A stretch of 64,000 nucleotides of DNA from Megascapheus bottae (Eukaryota; Chordata; Mammalia; Rodentia; Geomyidae), in the NCBI GenBank assembly GCA_024803745.1, contig JANJXV010000004.1, forward strand, positions 50,663,858-50,727,857, in the 5' to 3' direction. Positions 21,210 through 34,545 of this stretch are shown here, piece by piece (position 1 is the stretch's first letter; the number at the start of each line of letters is the position of its first letter). The notes under the pieces are model-generated. The model searched no databases, had not been told where the DNA came from, and saw nothing but the letters and a program-made list of their open reading frames with translations. Both the position numbers and the translations under genes were made by a program.

Positions 21210-24055
21210 ACTATTATTTTAATTAAATTGTCTAGATGACTTCTCCAAACAGAGCAAGAGTGAATGTTTACTTTCAATAATTGCCAGAGCTTCAGCCATC
21301 AGAGTAGGTTGAAATAAGTACGTCCTTCACATCCTATTCCTCTTCTCTCCTCTTCTCTCTTTTCTTCAACTCCTTTTCTCTTCCCCATTTTAGACATGAT
21401 ATTTTTATACAGCAAATAACCAAATAAGAATGGGTGAGATATGATTTTCCTGCTATTGCTATGAAATGAATCAGGATTTGTGAAACCAATTGAATCTTTT
21501 TTTTTTTTCAGGAAGTCTTTGGAAAGATCTCCAATAAATTTAGTCTGGCCGTATCTCAAACATTAATTTCTCCTCTAATTCTCTCCACTTTTGACTCATG
21601 ACATATCAGACACTGCTAGGTAGAATAAAAAATTTAGATATCAATCACTTGAATTTAGACATGTGTCAGAGATCTAATTGATATTTTATTAAGGCCATGT
21701 CTTTGTTGCTGTTAGTGTCAAAAATGCCATCCCTCCTGCTGAAAAGAATTATATCCTTCTGAACAGGTCATAACTTCACTGTCTATCTTGGTTAGTTATA
21801 TCTTTTTTCCAAGAGTCTATCGGATTGGCCATAGGTCATATAAAACACTTATTTACTAAATTGTGAATATTTTATTCTCCCAGTAGTGTCAGAGAACTTT
21901 GTTCTTTCCTCTTTTTAAATTTTATAATGAGAAAAGACTTTTTAAATAAATCATGAATCACCTTGACTTTCACCAAGTCAGGACTGCCTCTTTCAGCTTT
22001 AATAGTTCATAGTTACATAGATTTCTTTATCTTGCCTATGATAAGAAATTAGACAAATATGTTTAAATGATATGTGATCATATGTGTGATAAGCACACCC
22101 ATATATAGTTCTTATTTAACCATTGTTGTTGCTTTTTTGGCCATGTGTCTTCCTGCTCATTACCCTGGATATGGAACCAGGTTCTCTCCTTTCTCACCAC
22201 TGTACACTAGTGTCTTGATTTGCTTCTAAGAAATTCAAAAAATAGAAAGGCACAAGAATCCTTCTTGGGAAGTACATGAAAAATGCTTTTGGTTCTATTC
22301 CATTGTAATTATAGTATGTCTAAAATTTTTTACTTGTATTAATTCATGATAAAAAAACAAACAAGAAGATTCAACTCCAAGAAGATTCATTTGACATAAG
22401 TCTAGAGAAAGAGGGACTTTGAACATGACTGAGATTCAATTTTCAAGCATCTCTTTAAAATCTGGATAACTGAAATTAGAATAAATTGATTGTATCATGA
22501 TATCTACTCTGTCTTAGGCATGCTATGTCCTGTGACTAGAGCTATAGAAGAAACCTGAGAACCTGCATGTTCTATTTCAGAACTACATGCTATTCTGTAA
22601 TAATTCTTCATAACTGTATATTCCTGTGAATTTCTGATTCCCAACCCTAAAACTGTGCAGATGTAACTAAACATTAGATGTAATTATGAATTTTGAAAAA
22701 AGTTATAATGCTAATGATCAATATCAATATAAAAGTTAAACCATTTTAAACACTTAGCATACATACATTCTACATACGTTCATGCATACATACACACATA
22801 TAGATGTTTGTCAAAATAGAAGCTAATAAAATTTTCCTATTTTTTTGTATTCTTGAACAACAGCCTAGGCTTTGGTATACAACATAACAAACTTACAATT
22901 CATACACATATATCTAAAGATCAAAACTCATGAAAATCACACAAGAGTGTTACAAGAGTTCTGATAAACAAGCTTATCTCCAATTTCTGGACAGAGAGCC
23001 CAAGGTTTTCTCTAGATCGGGGTTTCTGACATAGGTAATATTATGATGGAAAGAACAATCTATTGGAAACATTTATGCCTTGGAAATTATGATTATATTA
23101 TGGAAGGAAGTGTCCTGTTATAAATAAGATATTTGAACTTTGTCAAGTATTGTGAGGATGCTGTAACAATAGCAAGTTCTTAAACTTATCCAACTCAGTG
23201 GAATAAGAGGTGACCTACACACACGTAGTGAGCTAATTCATAAACTAAATCATAATACAAAACTGTGAAGCAATGTTTTATCAATCTAAGTGAGATTTAC
23301 AAGTATGTGAAAAGGAAATATATTTCTAGGAAATAGGATCTAATCATTTATAGGAAGACACATTCCAAAAATATGAAAAGCACTGAGTGTTGACATCCTT
23401 ACTGATGTTAGATATTTGATATAGAGATCATAATGAAGTATTGGCTGGTTTGTGATAGAATCTAAATAAAATCTTTTTTCTTTCACTGAATAAGATCACA
23501 GCACACACATCCAAATTTTAACCAGTGAAAATATAAAGAAAGAAATAATGGATTTGGCGATACCTATATTTTAGTAAATCCACATTAAAGTCATTTTGAT
23601 ACGAAGAAAATTGGGCTATGCTAGAAAAGGGAAAGGCCGTTATTATAGTAAGCAAAATGGTGAGAAACCAGATAGAAGTGTACTTTCGTGGTTGTCAAGA
23701 ACTGGTTGCTAAATCCAAAAGAATGCTAGTATCCTAAAATGGACATGCACCTTGAAATACCATGTATGTGTTGACCAAATCCCAGAATACGATAACCTGG
23801 CTGTAGAACATTAGCCAATAACAGAAAATCATTAGCTCTGTGAAAATGGTGAATATAACACTAAATAGTAATAAATGTTTAAAATTTAATGTAACACAAT
23901 TCTATTAAGGGACAATATTATGAAAGTCACACATATAAGGAGTTACATTATCTTCACAAATTGGCTAGTATCATCATGAAGAACTATATTTTCATTGGAA
24001 ATAAGGAAGGATTTTTTAAATACACCATAAAAACAAAGACAGTGAAAATTTCCAG
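21210..24055. other. 2.8 kb unique sequence, no gene seen
   Basis: AT-rich, with almost no recognisable young repeat. Short CATA low complexity at about 22760-22800. The open frame at 21299-21559 (minus) is short and Lys/Arg/Glu-rich without a domain. Confidence 0.45.
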
Positions 24056-24058
24056 TTA

Positions 24059-24262
24059 TTTTTTAATACTTTCATTGTAATTAATAAAAGGGTTACATGA
24101 TATTTGCCAGATAGAAGATGCATTAATTCACATACATTGATACCCTTTCACATGTCTTGGCCCCATCTTGGTTTTCCCCCCTTCCCTATCCAATTTCAAA
24201 TAACCAAATACAAATATATCCAATATATCAGATAACAAAGTGAGATACTTTTTTAATACTGA
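24059..24262 (-). mobile_element. L1 3' end, 5'-truncated
   Basis: Antisense: 'cattgtaattaataaaaggg', 'gatatttgccagatagaaga', 'ttcacatacattgatacc', then 'ggttttccccccttccctat'. It is very close to 51305-51500 and therefore young. Confidence 0.85.
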
Positions 24263-24320
24263 ACAAGTTCTTCACTTAAAATAAAAATCGAATAAAAATT
24301 ACAGCTAGAAAATGCACACA

Positions 24321-24548
24321 GCCTAGGTGCAGTGGCTCACACCTGTAATCCTAGCTACTCAGGAGACTGAGTTCTGAGGACCAAGGTTCAAAGCCAGCCC
24401 AGGTACTAAAGACATTGAAATACTTATTTCCAATTAATCACAATTAAAGGGGAAGTGGGGCTGTGGCTCCAGGAGTAGGGTGATACCCTTGAGCTGTAGA
24501 GCTCAGGGACAACACCTAGGCCAGAACTCAAGCCCCATGACCCCGCCT
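24321..24548 (+). mobile_element. Composite B1/ID-type SINE, intact ends
   Basis: Best reference copy in the window: B1-like arm 'gtggctcacacctgtaatcc', 'tagctactcaggagactgag', linker 'tccaattaatcacaattaaa', right half 'ggggctgtggctcc' and 'gaactcaagccccatgaccc'. A perfect 12-base duplication 'aaaatgcacaca' (24309-24320 and 24549-24560) sets both ends. The tail is very short. Confidence 0.93.
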
Positions 24549-24703
24549 AAAATGCACACAACATAGACAATTTTAAAAAGTGTGAATAAAATGTTCATTC
24601 CAATATATTAAAAAGATTTGATGCAACATTAATAAGGTATAGCAATATGAAAGAGCAACCCAAAGGACAACAGTATGACAATAAATACATGAAAGATTTT
24701 AAA

Positions 24704-25156
24704 GCCAGACTCAAAGGAACATAGGCTCAATGGTTTCCCTCATTTGTCATAATCAATAGAAACCTTGGGCTCTCCTAGGAGAGATTTACAATGAAAAAAC
24801 CTAGATCCATAAGGCCATATAGTATGACGCTAAACCAAAGGATTTCCAGGATGTAGAAACAAAAGCCATATAATGAGCCATAATGTACTATGTTATCTCT
24901 CATTTCTTTTTTTGTCCCTTGGTTATCTCATATTGTTACAGTATTTCACCTTGTTATCTGATATATTGGATACATGCGTATTTGGTTATTTGAAATCCAG
25001 TAGGGAAGGAGGGGAAACAAAATGAAGGATGGGGTAGGAGGAGGGAAATGGGGACCAAGACATGAGAAAGGGTATCAATATATGTAAAGTAATGCACCTT
25101 CTATCTGGTGAATATAATGTAAGCCTTCTATTAATTATAATAAAATATATGGGAAA
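24704..25156 (+). mobile_element. L1 3' end, 5'-truncated, with TSD
   Basis: Sense copy beginning 'gccagactcaaaggaaca' (just before the ORF2 end in longer copies) and running through the 3' UTR: 'ctcaatggtttccctcattt', the G-rich block near 25005-25055, 'catgagaaagggtatcaata' and the terminal 'taattataataaaatatatg'. Flanked by a perfect 12-base duplication 'aaagattttaaa' (24692-24703 and 25157-25168). Confidence 0.88.
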
Positions 25157-25639
25157 AAAGATTTTAAATAAGTCATACATTATCTCTAACAAAATATCAG
25201 AGATACTAATTTCAATTAATATCAATGACATATCATTTTCATTTATTAGATTAAAAATATAAAATTGATATGTTGGCAATGATATTGGAAACTTATTTTC
25301 AAACATTTGTTCCAATTACATTCACTGAGAGAGCTTTGAAGACTAATAATGTGCAGATCCCATCTTAACATTCTAATTTTATTGGTAAGGACTTCCACAA
25401 CTTTGTCTATGACTTAGTCTTCATCTGAAAATTATCTTGTGAAATATGTTGTATGGTTTCAAGTATGCAAGAGCAGGTTATATAGAAGATTATGTATTGT
25501 GATCATAATTGGGAAGCAAGTACTAGAAAATTGAAGATGCAAAAATAGGAAAAAGTAAATCTGTAGCAATGAAATTTTGCTCATTCATTTGATAAGATGA
25601 TATTAGGGTTTCTTTTGTAATGGAATGAAAGGGCTTTGA

Positions 25640-26180
25640 TAAAAAAATTATGTTACCTGAAGTAAATCAGGCCCAGAAAGACAACGGATCTATGTTTTCC
25701 TTATATGTGGAAGCTTGATTTAACTTACAAATTCATAAGTAAATATGTTGGGTGGTATGCGAGTATATACAAATGTATTGACTGAAAAACTGAAGATTCA
25801 AGGAAGCTCAAAACTATTACAAATCCTTAAGAAGCTAAATCAAATTTCAGCAAAATAAAATACCAGTAAAAAGTGGTGGGATGGGGTCAGAAGGCGAGGA
25901 GTAGACTAATGAAGTGGAGAAGGAGGGGGGCGATGCAAATGGAAAGTCAATGTATATTTTACAAAATAAAGAAGATTGAAGAAAGGCTTGGAGTGAGGGT
26001 TGAGTGAGAAGGATGAATAGGGTAACATCGATAAATTGTTTTTATAAACTTCTTTGTTAAATGCTAATTCCTTCATACAAGAACATAGAGATATAATAAA
26101 TTTAAATATAGCTAACAATAGTGTAAGCATTAAATAGCAAGAAGAACTTGCTTTCCTTAATGTAAAACTATACATTACTG
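25640..26180 (+). mobile_element. Old L1 3' UTR-like fragment
   Basis: 'agtaaatcaggcccagaaag' followed by 'atatgtggaagcttgat' and a purine-rich stretch near 25895-25935 resembles the end of older L1 families. No open frame. Limits are approximate. Confidence 0.4.
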
Positions 26181-27400
26181 CAAGAGATCAAGTACAAATT
26201 GAAGAGTAAGTTGGTAGGATTTACAGGAAAATTTCAGGTTATTAGTTTGCCAGTTGACACAGGTAATTTCAAAATAATATTATCCATGCAGTACTTGAGA
26301 AGGTCAATATATTTCACTCTGTGTCAACAAAGGTAGAGGTCTCACGATTTTATCGTCTCATGAAAACCGGTCTTTAGAGACTAGGTTTCAACACAGACAG
26401 ACACACACACACAATTTAGCATTCACCCAGTAACAACTGAGTTCATGTATGCAAGATCAAATTTCTCTTTTATGGTGATGTTTTTGGGTTTGCAGAGGCT
26501 TGACATTTTGCTCTAGGTTTTAGATGAACTTGGGAATAAGAAGGGTGCCCCTAAAACGTTCCCATTTACGATGCTTCAAGGTTTACTGTGACAAAAGGCA
26601 ACTGATTTTTCCGGTATATCACACTGTAATTCCCATTTAGGATTACAAAAGAATGGAGATTTCAAGGCAAATAGAATCATGCATAAGTATTTCAAGAAAT
26701 TCATAAAAGCATAGCTTTATATATGATATATTTTTATATTAAATTTTATGTATATATGATAGATAACCAGTATATAGCAATGCCTTTCTTGTAAAAACAA
26801 AGACAATTTCTTAACATTGGATTTTAAAAGATTGCATCAGGATATGCTATGTATATATAAATTAACATATATAAAATACAATGTACATATCTTTTCTTTA
26901 AGTAATTTATTCCAGAAGGCTACAGATGTAACATACTAGCATGGGGAAAACACAGAAAGCTGTACTCAACACATAAAAAATTACTCAAACTCTAAAATTT
27001 GGATATTTATCAATACAATAAATACCATAGTTGAATTGATTTGTTACTTTTTTCTCACATTTTCATTAGCACCAATTAGTTGTATAAAAGTGTATTGAGT
27101 ATTTAATTTTGACATGTGTATGTGCAAGATATCTTGGTCAGATTCACCTTTCTGTCACACTCCTACCTCTCCCTCTGCCCTTTGAGAACCAATATCAACA
27201 AGTTGCATTTTTCCATTTTAATGCATGCACATAGAAAACTTGACCATACTCACATTTTTTATCCTTTCCAATCACGTTTTTCCATTCTCATTATTACCCA
27301 TATCCCAGAGAGAATATCTTTTACATCCTTGTCACTTATTTTCTAAGTAAATATTTACTGTTCAAAAGATTTTCAGCATGATGTTTCAAACATGCATATA
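26180..27400. other. Unique AT-rich sequence, no gene seen
   Basis: Includes a short CA run at 26396-26414. No recognisable gene. Confidence 0.4.
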
Positions 27401-27403
27401 CAG

Positions 27404-27405
<2 letters not shown>

Positions 27406-27453
<48 letters not shown>

Positions 27454-27494
27454 TGTGTGTGTGTATGTGTGCACGCGCGCGAGTGTTTGTGTGA
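27406..27494. repeat. (TG)n microsatellite with CG core
   Basis: TG array with TATG variants, ending in 'gcacgcgcgcgag'. Alternating purine-pyrimidine sequence with CG steps of this kind can adopt Z-DNA. It adjoins the tail end of the next, minus-strand SINE. Confidence 0.93.
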
Positions 27495-27700
27495 TCTTTG
27501 GACCAGGTGCTGTCTAGGCTTCATTGCTTAAGGCTACCACTCTAACAATTAAACCACATCTTCACTACTGACTTTTTGCAACTATTTGGAGATAAGAGTC
27601 TTATAGATTTTCCTTGCTGGACGGGCTTCAGATTGTGATCCTCAAATGTCAGCCGCCTGGGTAGCTAGTATTATAGTCCTGAGCCAGTGGTGTCCCGTCA
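27495..27700 (-). mobile_element. Composite B1/ID-type SINE
   Basis: Antisense copy: 'gtgctgtctaggcttc', 'acaattaaaccacatcttca', 'tttggagataagagtcttat', 'gtagctagtattatagtcct'. Its tail became the TG array to the left. Confidence 0.75.
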
Positions 27701-28054
27701 CAGTCTTTATATCAGACTGACACCTCAATTTAAACTATTATCTTGAGTTCAAATTATCCAGTCAGTCTAAACATCCATTATTCTGATAGTCATTTTTAAA
27801 GAGATTAACATCATGTTGCTTTCCAGATGAAAATGAGAAGGAGGGAGAAGAGGACAAAAGGTAATCTAAGTTCAACTGTAGGCATTGAGCAAATCACAGA
27901 GATTTTCTTACTGAGACCTCACAAAAACACTGGCAGGTGGTACAACTGGAAACTTAAGAGAGAAAAAAAAAATTACCCATGGTCACAAAGACAGGACAGT
28001 GTGTATTTGGCCTTGCCCATGGTTATATTTAATCAATAGTACATTGTTAAACAT

Positions 28055-28330
28055 TCAAACAGAGTGGAGGGCTCATTCCTGCTATCCTAGGTACTCAGGA
28101 GTTTGAGACCGGGGGGATCATGGATTGTCCATCGGTATAGAATATTCAATAAGCTCCATCTCAGGTTAATCACCATGATGCCTGGCTAGAGGTGTGGGTC
28201 AAGTAGTAGAGCACCAGTCATGAGCACACAATGTCAGGGAGAGCACAAAGCAATCAGCGATTACCTGGCACACATGTGCACACACACGCACACAACCACA
28301 TATACACACATACAAAGTATACACAATTAG
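28055..28330 (+). mobile_element. Older composite SINE with CA tail
   Basis: 'gagggctcattcctgctatc', 'actcaggagtttgagacc', 'gggtcaagtagtagagcacc', then CACA-rich tail to about 28325. The left arm is B1-like; the right half is tRNA-like. Confidence 0.65.
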
Positions 28331-28617
28331 CAGAAGGGACTATGGGGTTTAGGCCTGACATTTTTTTTAACTCAATTTATTTTTTATATGGAAATATTTA
28401 ACTTTCATTTAATTTCAGAGACTTCTGAAGTCTGCAAAGATGAAATTTAAAATAATTCAAAATTGAAATCTAAATATTAAACAGAATCATGCATTGATAA
28501 TACCATAATTTCAAAACTGTAACTAATTATACCTATATCAGATAAAATGTATTTGTACATAATTTTATGAAGTATGTGAACTTTATATAACATAAGTACA
28601 AATGTTTTCCTATTGAT

Positions 28618-28832
28618 TTCATTTCTGTGGTACTGGGTTCTGAACTCAGGACACCGCACTTCCTGGCCAGATGCTCTACCATTTGAGCCATACTCCAAGT
28701 TGTATTTGTTTTCATTATTTTTGCTGCTCTTTGCCTTAATGGCCTGGGAAGTCCAGCCTTTTCCCTATCCTTCCTGCATACCATGGGTTTGGAGGCATGT
28801 ACGACTACATCCAGCTTTTTGGTTGATAGTGA
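28618..28832 (-). mobile_element. Old composite SINE
   Basis: Antisense: 'ggtactgggttctgaactca', 'gctctaccatttgagccata', then a B1-like 'catgggtttggaggcatgta'. It is strongly diverged. Confidence 0.55.
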
Positions 28833-29089
28833 ATATCAATTAACTTTTTCATTGTACCTTAAACAGAGATCTACCTCATTTCTGTCTTCCAAGAAACTGA
28901 GAGTCCAGGTGTGAACTTCCACACCTGGCACCCAAGTGTATCATCATTTGAGATTAACTGTAACTACTAAAGGCAGTCATTATTAATTGATTTCACATGG
29001 CCTCCCTTTGTAACGAGGTGCTAATTTAAATTATGCTACATACTTTAAAACAATAAAAAGCGACTGATTGAGATATTAAAATGTGTATG

Positions 29090-29300
29090 TCAGAGGGCTG
29101 GTCTGTGTGTTGATACTGTGGGGCCTAGAGCTTTTGTGCTCATGCTACCACTTGAGCAATAACTCCATTCCGAGCTTTTTAGTAAGTAATGATAAAAGCC
29201 TCGGGGACTTTCTTTTCCAGGCTGGCTTGAACCATGAGATCTTCAGATCTCATCCTCCCTGTTATCTTAGATTATATATGAAAGCCATTGGCACTTGGCT
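29090..29300 (-). mobile_element. Composite B1/ID-type SINE, diverged
   Basis: Antisense: 'tgctaccacttgagcaataa', 'tgataaaagcctcggggact', 'ggctggcttgaaccatgaga', 'tcagatctcatcctccctgt'. Confidence 0.7.
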
Positions 29301-29317
29301 AGTTCATATGTATTTTT

Positions 29318-29890
29318 TATTATTAAAGAATTTATTAACATTGATTTTTACGTCCTATTTCAAATGATGTATTTAACAAACAAGTATTCAAGAAGGGAAT
29401 CTCTATATGCAATCACTGGCACTTAGCTTTTAGAACATAATTAAAATTAGGCTGAGGGTTTGTATGTCATATTAATCTATGTAATAAAAAAATTGTCTAC
29501 AAAGTCATAAATTTTATGTCTATGTAGTTGTGTTTATATTTCCAATATCATGTCCCTAGCATTGGGTATGCAAATATTGAGCCCTCACTCTTGTAGGGTT
29601 TGGATCTAATAGCCGCATGTTAAGGATACCATGCACCTTTTGTTCCTTTGGTCTTGACTTGTCTCACTCAACATGATTTGCTCTAGATTCATCCACTTCA
29701 CTGCCAATGCCATTATTTTAACTTGTCTGTTGGCTATATAGAATTCCATTGCATGTATGTATGTATGTATGTATGTACGTATGTATGTATATATATATCA
29801 CATTTTTTGTATCCATTTATCTGTAGTAGGGAATCTGGATTGTTTCCGTCACCTAACTATTGTGAATAGTGAAGAGATGAACATAGCTGA
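29318..29890 (-). mobile_element. L1 3' end, 5'-truncated
   Basis: Antisense copy of the L1 group also seen at 62098: 'taaagaatttattaacattg', 'gcaatcactggcacttagct', 'gcaccttttgttcctttggt', 'tgtctcactcaacatgattt', ending in ORF2-derived 'aactattgtgaatagtgaag'. A TATG array interrupts it at about 29753-29798. Confidence 0.85.
29753..29798. repeat. (TATG)n microsatellite
   Basis: About 10 TATG units with one TACG, then TA units, inside the L1 3' end. Confidence 0.92.
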
Positions 29891-30049
29891 GCGGGTGGGA
29901 TATATTATTTAAAAATACAATATTTTTTCAACCAGTAATTACAGATTAATGAAGGTTAGTATGGCTATTTCACACAATGCCTATAACTTTTGATTCTTAT
30001 AAGTTTAATAATGTTTGTTATATGTCATTTATTGAATACCATAAGTGTT

Positions 30050-30258
30050 CCTTTTTTTTTTTTTTTTTTTTGCCAGTCCTGGGCTTGTGCTCAGGGCCTG
30101 AGCATTGTCCTTGGGCTTTCTCAAGGCTAAATCCCTACCACTTGAACCACACCACCACTTTTGGCTTTTTTCTATATATGTGGTACTGAGAATTACAACC
30201 CAGGTCTTTGTGCATGCTAGGCATGCACTCTAAACATAAGGTAAAACTCCCAGCCCAT
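30050..30258 (-). mobile_element. ID-like dimeric SINE
   Basis: Antisense with an 18-T tail, 'gccagtcctgggcttgtgct', 'ccttgggctttctcaaggct', 'tatatgtggtactgagaatt' and 'gcatgctaggcatgcactc'. It is complete. Confidence 0.9.
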
Positions 30259-30261
30259 CAT

Positions 30262-33200
30262 TTTTTTTTCTTTTAATACAAACCTGTTTCTACTTGTTGA
30301 AAGTATTATAACAGTGTTTCATTCAGTTTAACGTTCAAACAGATTTTAAATACAATAAACTGTGTCTCAAGCAACCTAGTATTTCTACACATTAAGTTGT
30401 AAAGAAATTTCTAAATTTGGAGCATGTTCTTCTTATCATTTGAGGAAATTCTGTTTTATAGATAATTCATAATTTCCTTCAGCACTTGGACAAAATTATT
30501 AATGGCACTACCAATGCTGTGCTTATCGTAGTATACATGTGATGTCAAAAGGAAAACACAGCATAAGTGCTTGTCCACAACCTGATCAAACAAGCTTAAT
30601 CATGACCTGGAGATAAAGGTGCTGTCATTAAGCCATTGAATTTTAACAGATAAGGCTGAGTCTCCCTTACTGTCTGATGATAAATCACAGCTAACAAGAG
30701 CAAAGGAGTCAGAGCTCACACCACTAATCCTTCTGTGGTTTGGAGTGGGCTGTTTTCCACACTGTTTTGCATCTATTTATATTGCACTCCGAACCCCCAG
30801 ATGGCCTATGCTTATCTCCAGCTTTAGATAATTTATGCTTTTTTAGTGTGTCACCTCAGTACAGTAGCTGTTATCAGGAATGAGGTTTTGGAAAATGGAT
30901 CCCCTGAAATGCTAATCCTCTTGCCAATTACTACACAAAGACAAGTTTTCTTCCATGATTCGCTTTTGTTTATTTGATACTGCAAATGTGGATTTTATGA
31001 TTATGGTTTAGGACAATTGTTTAGCTCCAAAACAAAATAAGCATTTTATTTGACTAGCCTTTTTCTTTTCACAAGAGTGGTTGAGCAATTTGCACTGATT
31101 CAGATGGCCAGATGGCTTCCTCTCTGCCACTGACTAAATAGATGTGTAAATATTTTTATTTTCATAGAAGGCTGGTCTTCAGAAGAGCATTTGTCAGAGC
31201 CCTTCCCCAAAGAAGGCTTCAGCTAATACATGAATTCTTCCTAATTTAGATTCTTCATGATGAAGTAACTTCCACATGAAACTATTTCACATAGAAATAT
31301 GATAGCTGTCTTGGAATTTCATTAAGACTATTTTTTTCCATTCCTTACTGCTGTCCAAGTTTTATGAAATCTTATCTCTCTAAAAATTTTATGAGGTTGT
31401 TTGACTAGTAGTTAAATGTATTACTTTTCAGCGGTATGAAACATCTCTAAATGAGCAGCTACCAAACCCATAAAATTCTCATGTGCTTATTAGCATACTA
31501 TAATGAAAATTGGAAATGCAAGGTTATACTGTACTTTTAAACAGGTGAATTAAAGTCATTTCTAGCTATGTTTTGTTATTTACTTTTTCTCACTGAGATT
31601 TCTAAAGCTTTAAGAATTGGGAAGGATGAGGTCATTCAGTTGTCATGATTGATTACCAATTATGCAAGTCCCCTTGTGTTGATTATTGATGGCGGTTATT
31701 GAGATAGTAATCTTGAAAGTGATAAGGAAAGCTTCAAAATTAATTCAACCTTGAGATTCTATTACACTAATGTCACCTAATAGAACATTTGATATTTTTA
31801 ATCCTAACTAAAGGTTTTCTCCCTAAGCCATTGCTGATGGCAGAATGATGGAAAAAATCTGACTTTATAACTTCAGCAATTCTTTTTGGTATGGGTATAT
31901 TTCAGCATCAAGCATTTGTGTGGGTGTTATCTCAAATGGCCTCTTTATTTTTCTACAGAAATGTAAGATGGTTGTTACCTTAAACTGAAGAATAAACTGC
32001 AGAGAAAATTACTTCCTCACATATGAAAGAGTCTTCACACAGAGAATTTGTTTCTGAATTTAAAATGTGAATTTTGATAATTTTTTTCTTAGAAGGGCTT
32101 AAAAAATTAAATGAGGTAGTTAATTGTAACAGTCTAGAAACAACTAAAAGTTGAAGTTTTAGTAACACTGTTTAATAAACTAACATTTAATTTTTTATTT
32201 GACAGTAGTTATATCCTTTTAGCAGTACTTGCTTTTGTTGTAATTTTAAAATTTTCTCTTCCATTAACAATGTGATTTTTGTTATGAATTTCAAATTTTA
32301 CATATGTTATTAGACTCTCACATGGGACATATATATGGTTTTACAAGTATCCACATCTATGCCAGTATAAATCATTGTTCTTAATGATTATTCAGGAAAA
32401 ATATAAACAAAAATTACAAAATTGAACAAAGTAATCTGCTTTATTGCTGATTATAATGGCTATCTCTTAGAAGACCTGAAAACAAATCTAATTAAATAAC
32501 TAAAGATTCTATAAAATGTCATTTCATACAATTTAGTAAGCTGCTCTTGTTTTTCATGTGTATGTTGTTTGTATAGAATTGCTTTCCTATACAGTATAGA
32601 AACACCATCTCTTTCCTCCTATTCTTTTGAAGCTCATTTTTCTTCTCTGATATCTTTCCCTTGCTTTTCTATTTCCAGACATCTGAATTTTTAAGCTTCC
32701 TTACCTGGTTAATTTCACACATAAACCACATGATACTGATTCCTCAGATTGTTTTTGTTTCATAAAATCTGTTTTCTGTACAGTAGTAAATTCCCAATTT
32801 AATTAAAGAAAAATTGACTCTAATACGAAAAAAACAAAACATTTAAGGTTTAATTTTTTCCTGAAAGGATTTACTACTTTACAACCCAACCTAGCAAAAC
32901 TGTTAACATGTCCTGAGACAAATCTTTACTAGCTAAGAGATGGAGAAAAGGAAGAATACAGAGAGAGATAGAAATAGAGATGAGACATAGTTTTGTGAAG
33001 TAAAATTATAATATTGATTATGCTATTTCATCCAACCCTGATTAATAAGCCAGAGAAATACTTGTCATTAAATAATACAAAGAAGTACCTACATTGCAAT
33101 TTTTCTCTAACTAGAGAATGAATCCCTTAGGATCAGTGAGAGTGTTATTGAAGAATCTTTATTGATCTCTTAACTTTACAATTTTTAGCACACTTACAGT

Positions 33201-34420
33201 CTGGTGTGTGTGACTTAGGATTGGCTCTATATAACCTTATAATAGTACTCCTTACTTATTTCATTTGTGTTTATTTTATTTTCCCAAATTGATTCTGATA
33301 TCTTTGACAATACCAATAAATAGTAGTACAATAAATATTAGATTTTTGTATAATCATGGCACTGAAAATGGTGCTTGAATCATAGAGATTAGCCTATATT
33401 TGGTGCACGATTAAGATGGAGACTACACAGATGAAGAAAATCATGAATCCCTAAGATACTTTAAAAGGTTATGCCATCATGGTTGGATTTAGGAAAGAAG
33501 CTGGAAGAAAAAACAAGCAATATTCATTATGGGATTTAGAAATACATAGGATACATAGTCTATTATAGCCTGCACAGTGCAAACCTACCATAAGTACCGA
33601 AGCCAACATAACAACATAACAAACTGTTTCAACCATCCTTTAGTATCTTTTCACAGATACTTTTGTTAGTTCAAAGTTGAATTACTTGTGCTACGCAGGA
33701 GTCCATACATAATAAAGTTGAAATCTTTAAACTTATAACTATACCAAGAAAAATAGGGGTGCTTTTTTATATTGATTACAGAGTGTGAGAAATTTTATCA
33801 TAAACATTTCCCCACGTATTTGGAATTGCAATGCTCATAAAATCAAATAAAACCAAACAACCAAATGTTGTGATCTGAATGAAGCCAATAACAAAGAAAA
33901 CATAGAATTCACCAGATATATATATGTAAACTTACAGTTATTTCCGTGGGTTTATGCATTTGTAGTCATGTGAGGTGTTGACCCTGATTTATGAAGGCTT
34001 ACTGAGAAGCAAAAATATTGGTTTTAGATTTTTTTTTGTCAAGAAGAAGTTGAAATCTCCTATAAGTATTGCAAGTCTCTCTAAATTGGTGAAAAACACT
34101 AGAATACTCTGGGTAAAGGTGACAGCAATTGTGTTTACTTTTTCCTCTTTCTTTTCAGTAGGGAAATCTCAAAGGCGGACATTTTTGCAGCTCACATTAC
34201 TCTTTGGTACCTTGGCTGCTTTTCCAGTGATTTTTGTTTCTTTTTTTCTAACTTCTTCCATGCTTACCTTTGGGAGATATCAAATTAAGAAGTAACCTTA
34301 ACTAAAGAAAAGGACAAAAGGAGCACAAACCTTCAAGAGAGAAGTAGAGCATGTAAGATGGCATTACTTTCATTGAAGTTTGGACCTGAATAAAACTCAA
34401 TATGTATTCTCATTCTTTAA
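30262..34420. other. Repeat-poor unique sequence
   Basis: No SINE, L1 end, microsatellite or gene recognised over 4 kb. Parts such as 30590-30760 and 31600-31790 read as high-complexity sequence rich in homeobox-type ATTA/TAAT words. A candidate conserved non-coding interval, but conservation cannot be judged from one sequence. Confidence 0.45.
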
Positions 34421-34424
34421 TTAA

Positions 34425-34545
34425 AGACATGGAGATACACAGCCTAAAAATAACTTAAATGATACTCACTCAAGTAATCAATTTGTGGCTAACATGGAAC
34501 TAGATCTTCTTAGACTGTGTCTCTAAGTCATTTTATCCTCCATCC
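34425..34545 (-). mobile_element. Possible MIR SINE fragment
   Basis: 'aacttaaatgatactcactc', 'ggctaacatggaactagatc' and 'gactgtgtctctaagtc' resemble antisense MIR. It is very diverged. Confidence 0.3.

Noticed and set aside
27336..27524. His/Thr-rich frame
   Set aside because: Translation of the TG/CA array.
33975..34295. 106-codon plus-strand frame with hydrophobic segments
   Set aside because: T-rich DNA yields Phe/Leu-rich frames by chance; no family, no start context and no splice evidence.
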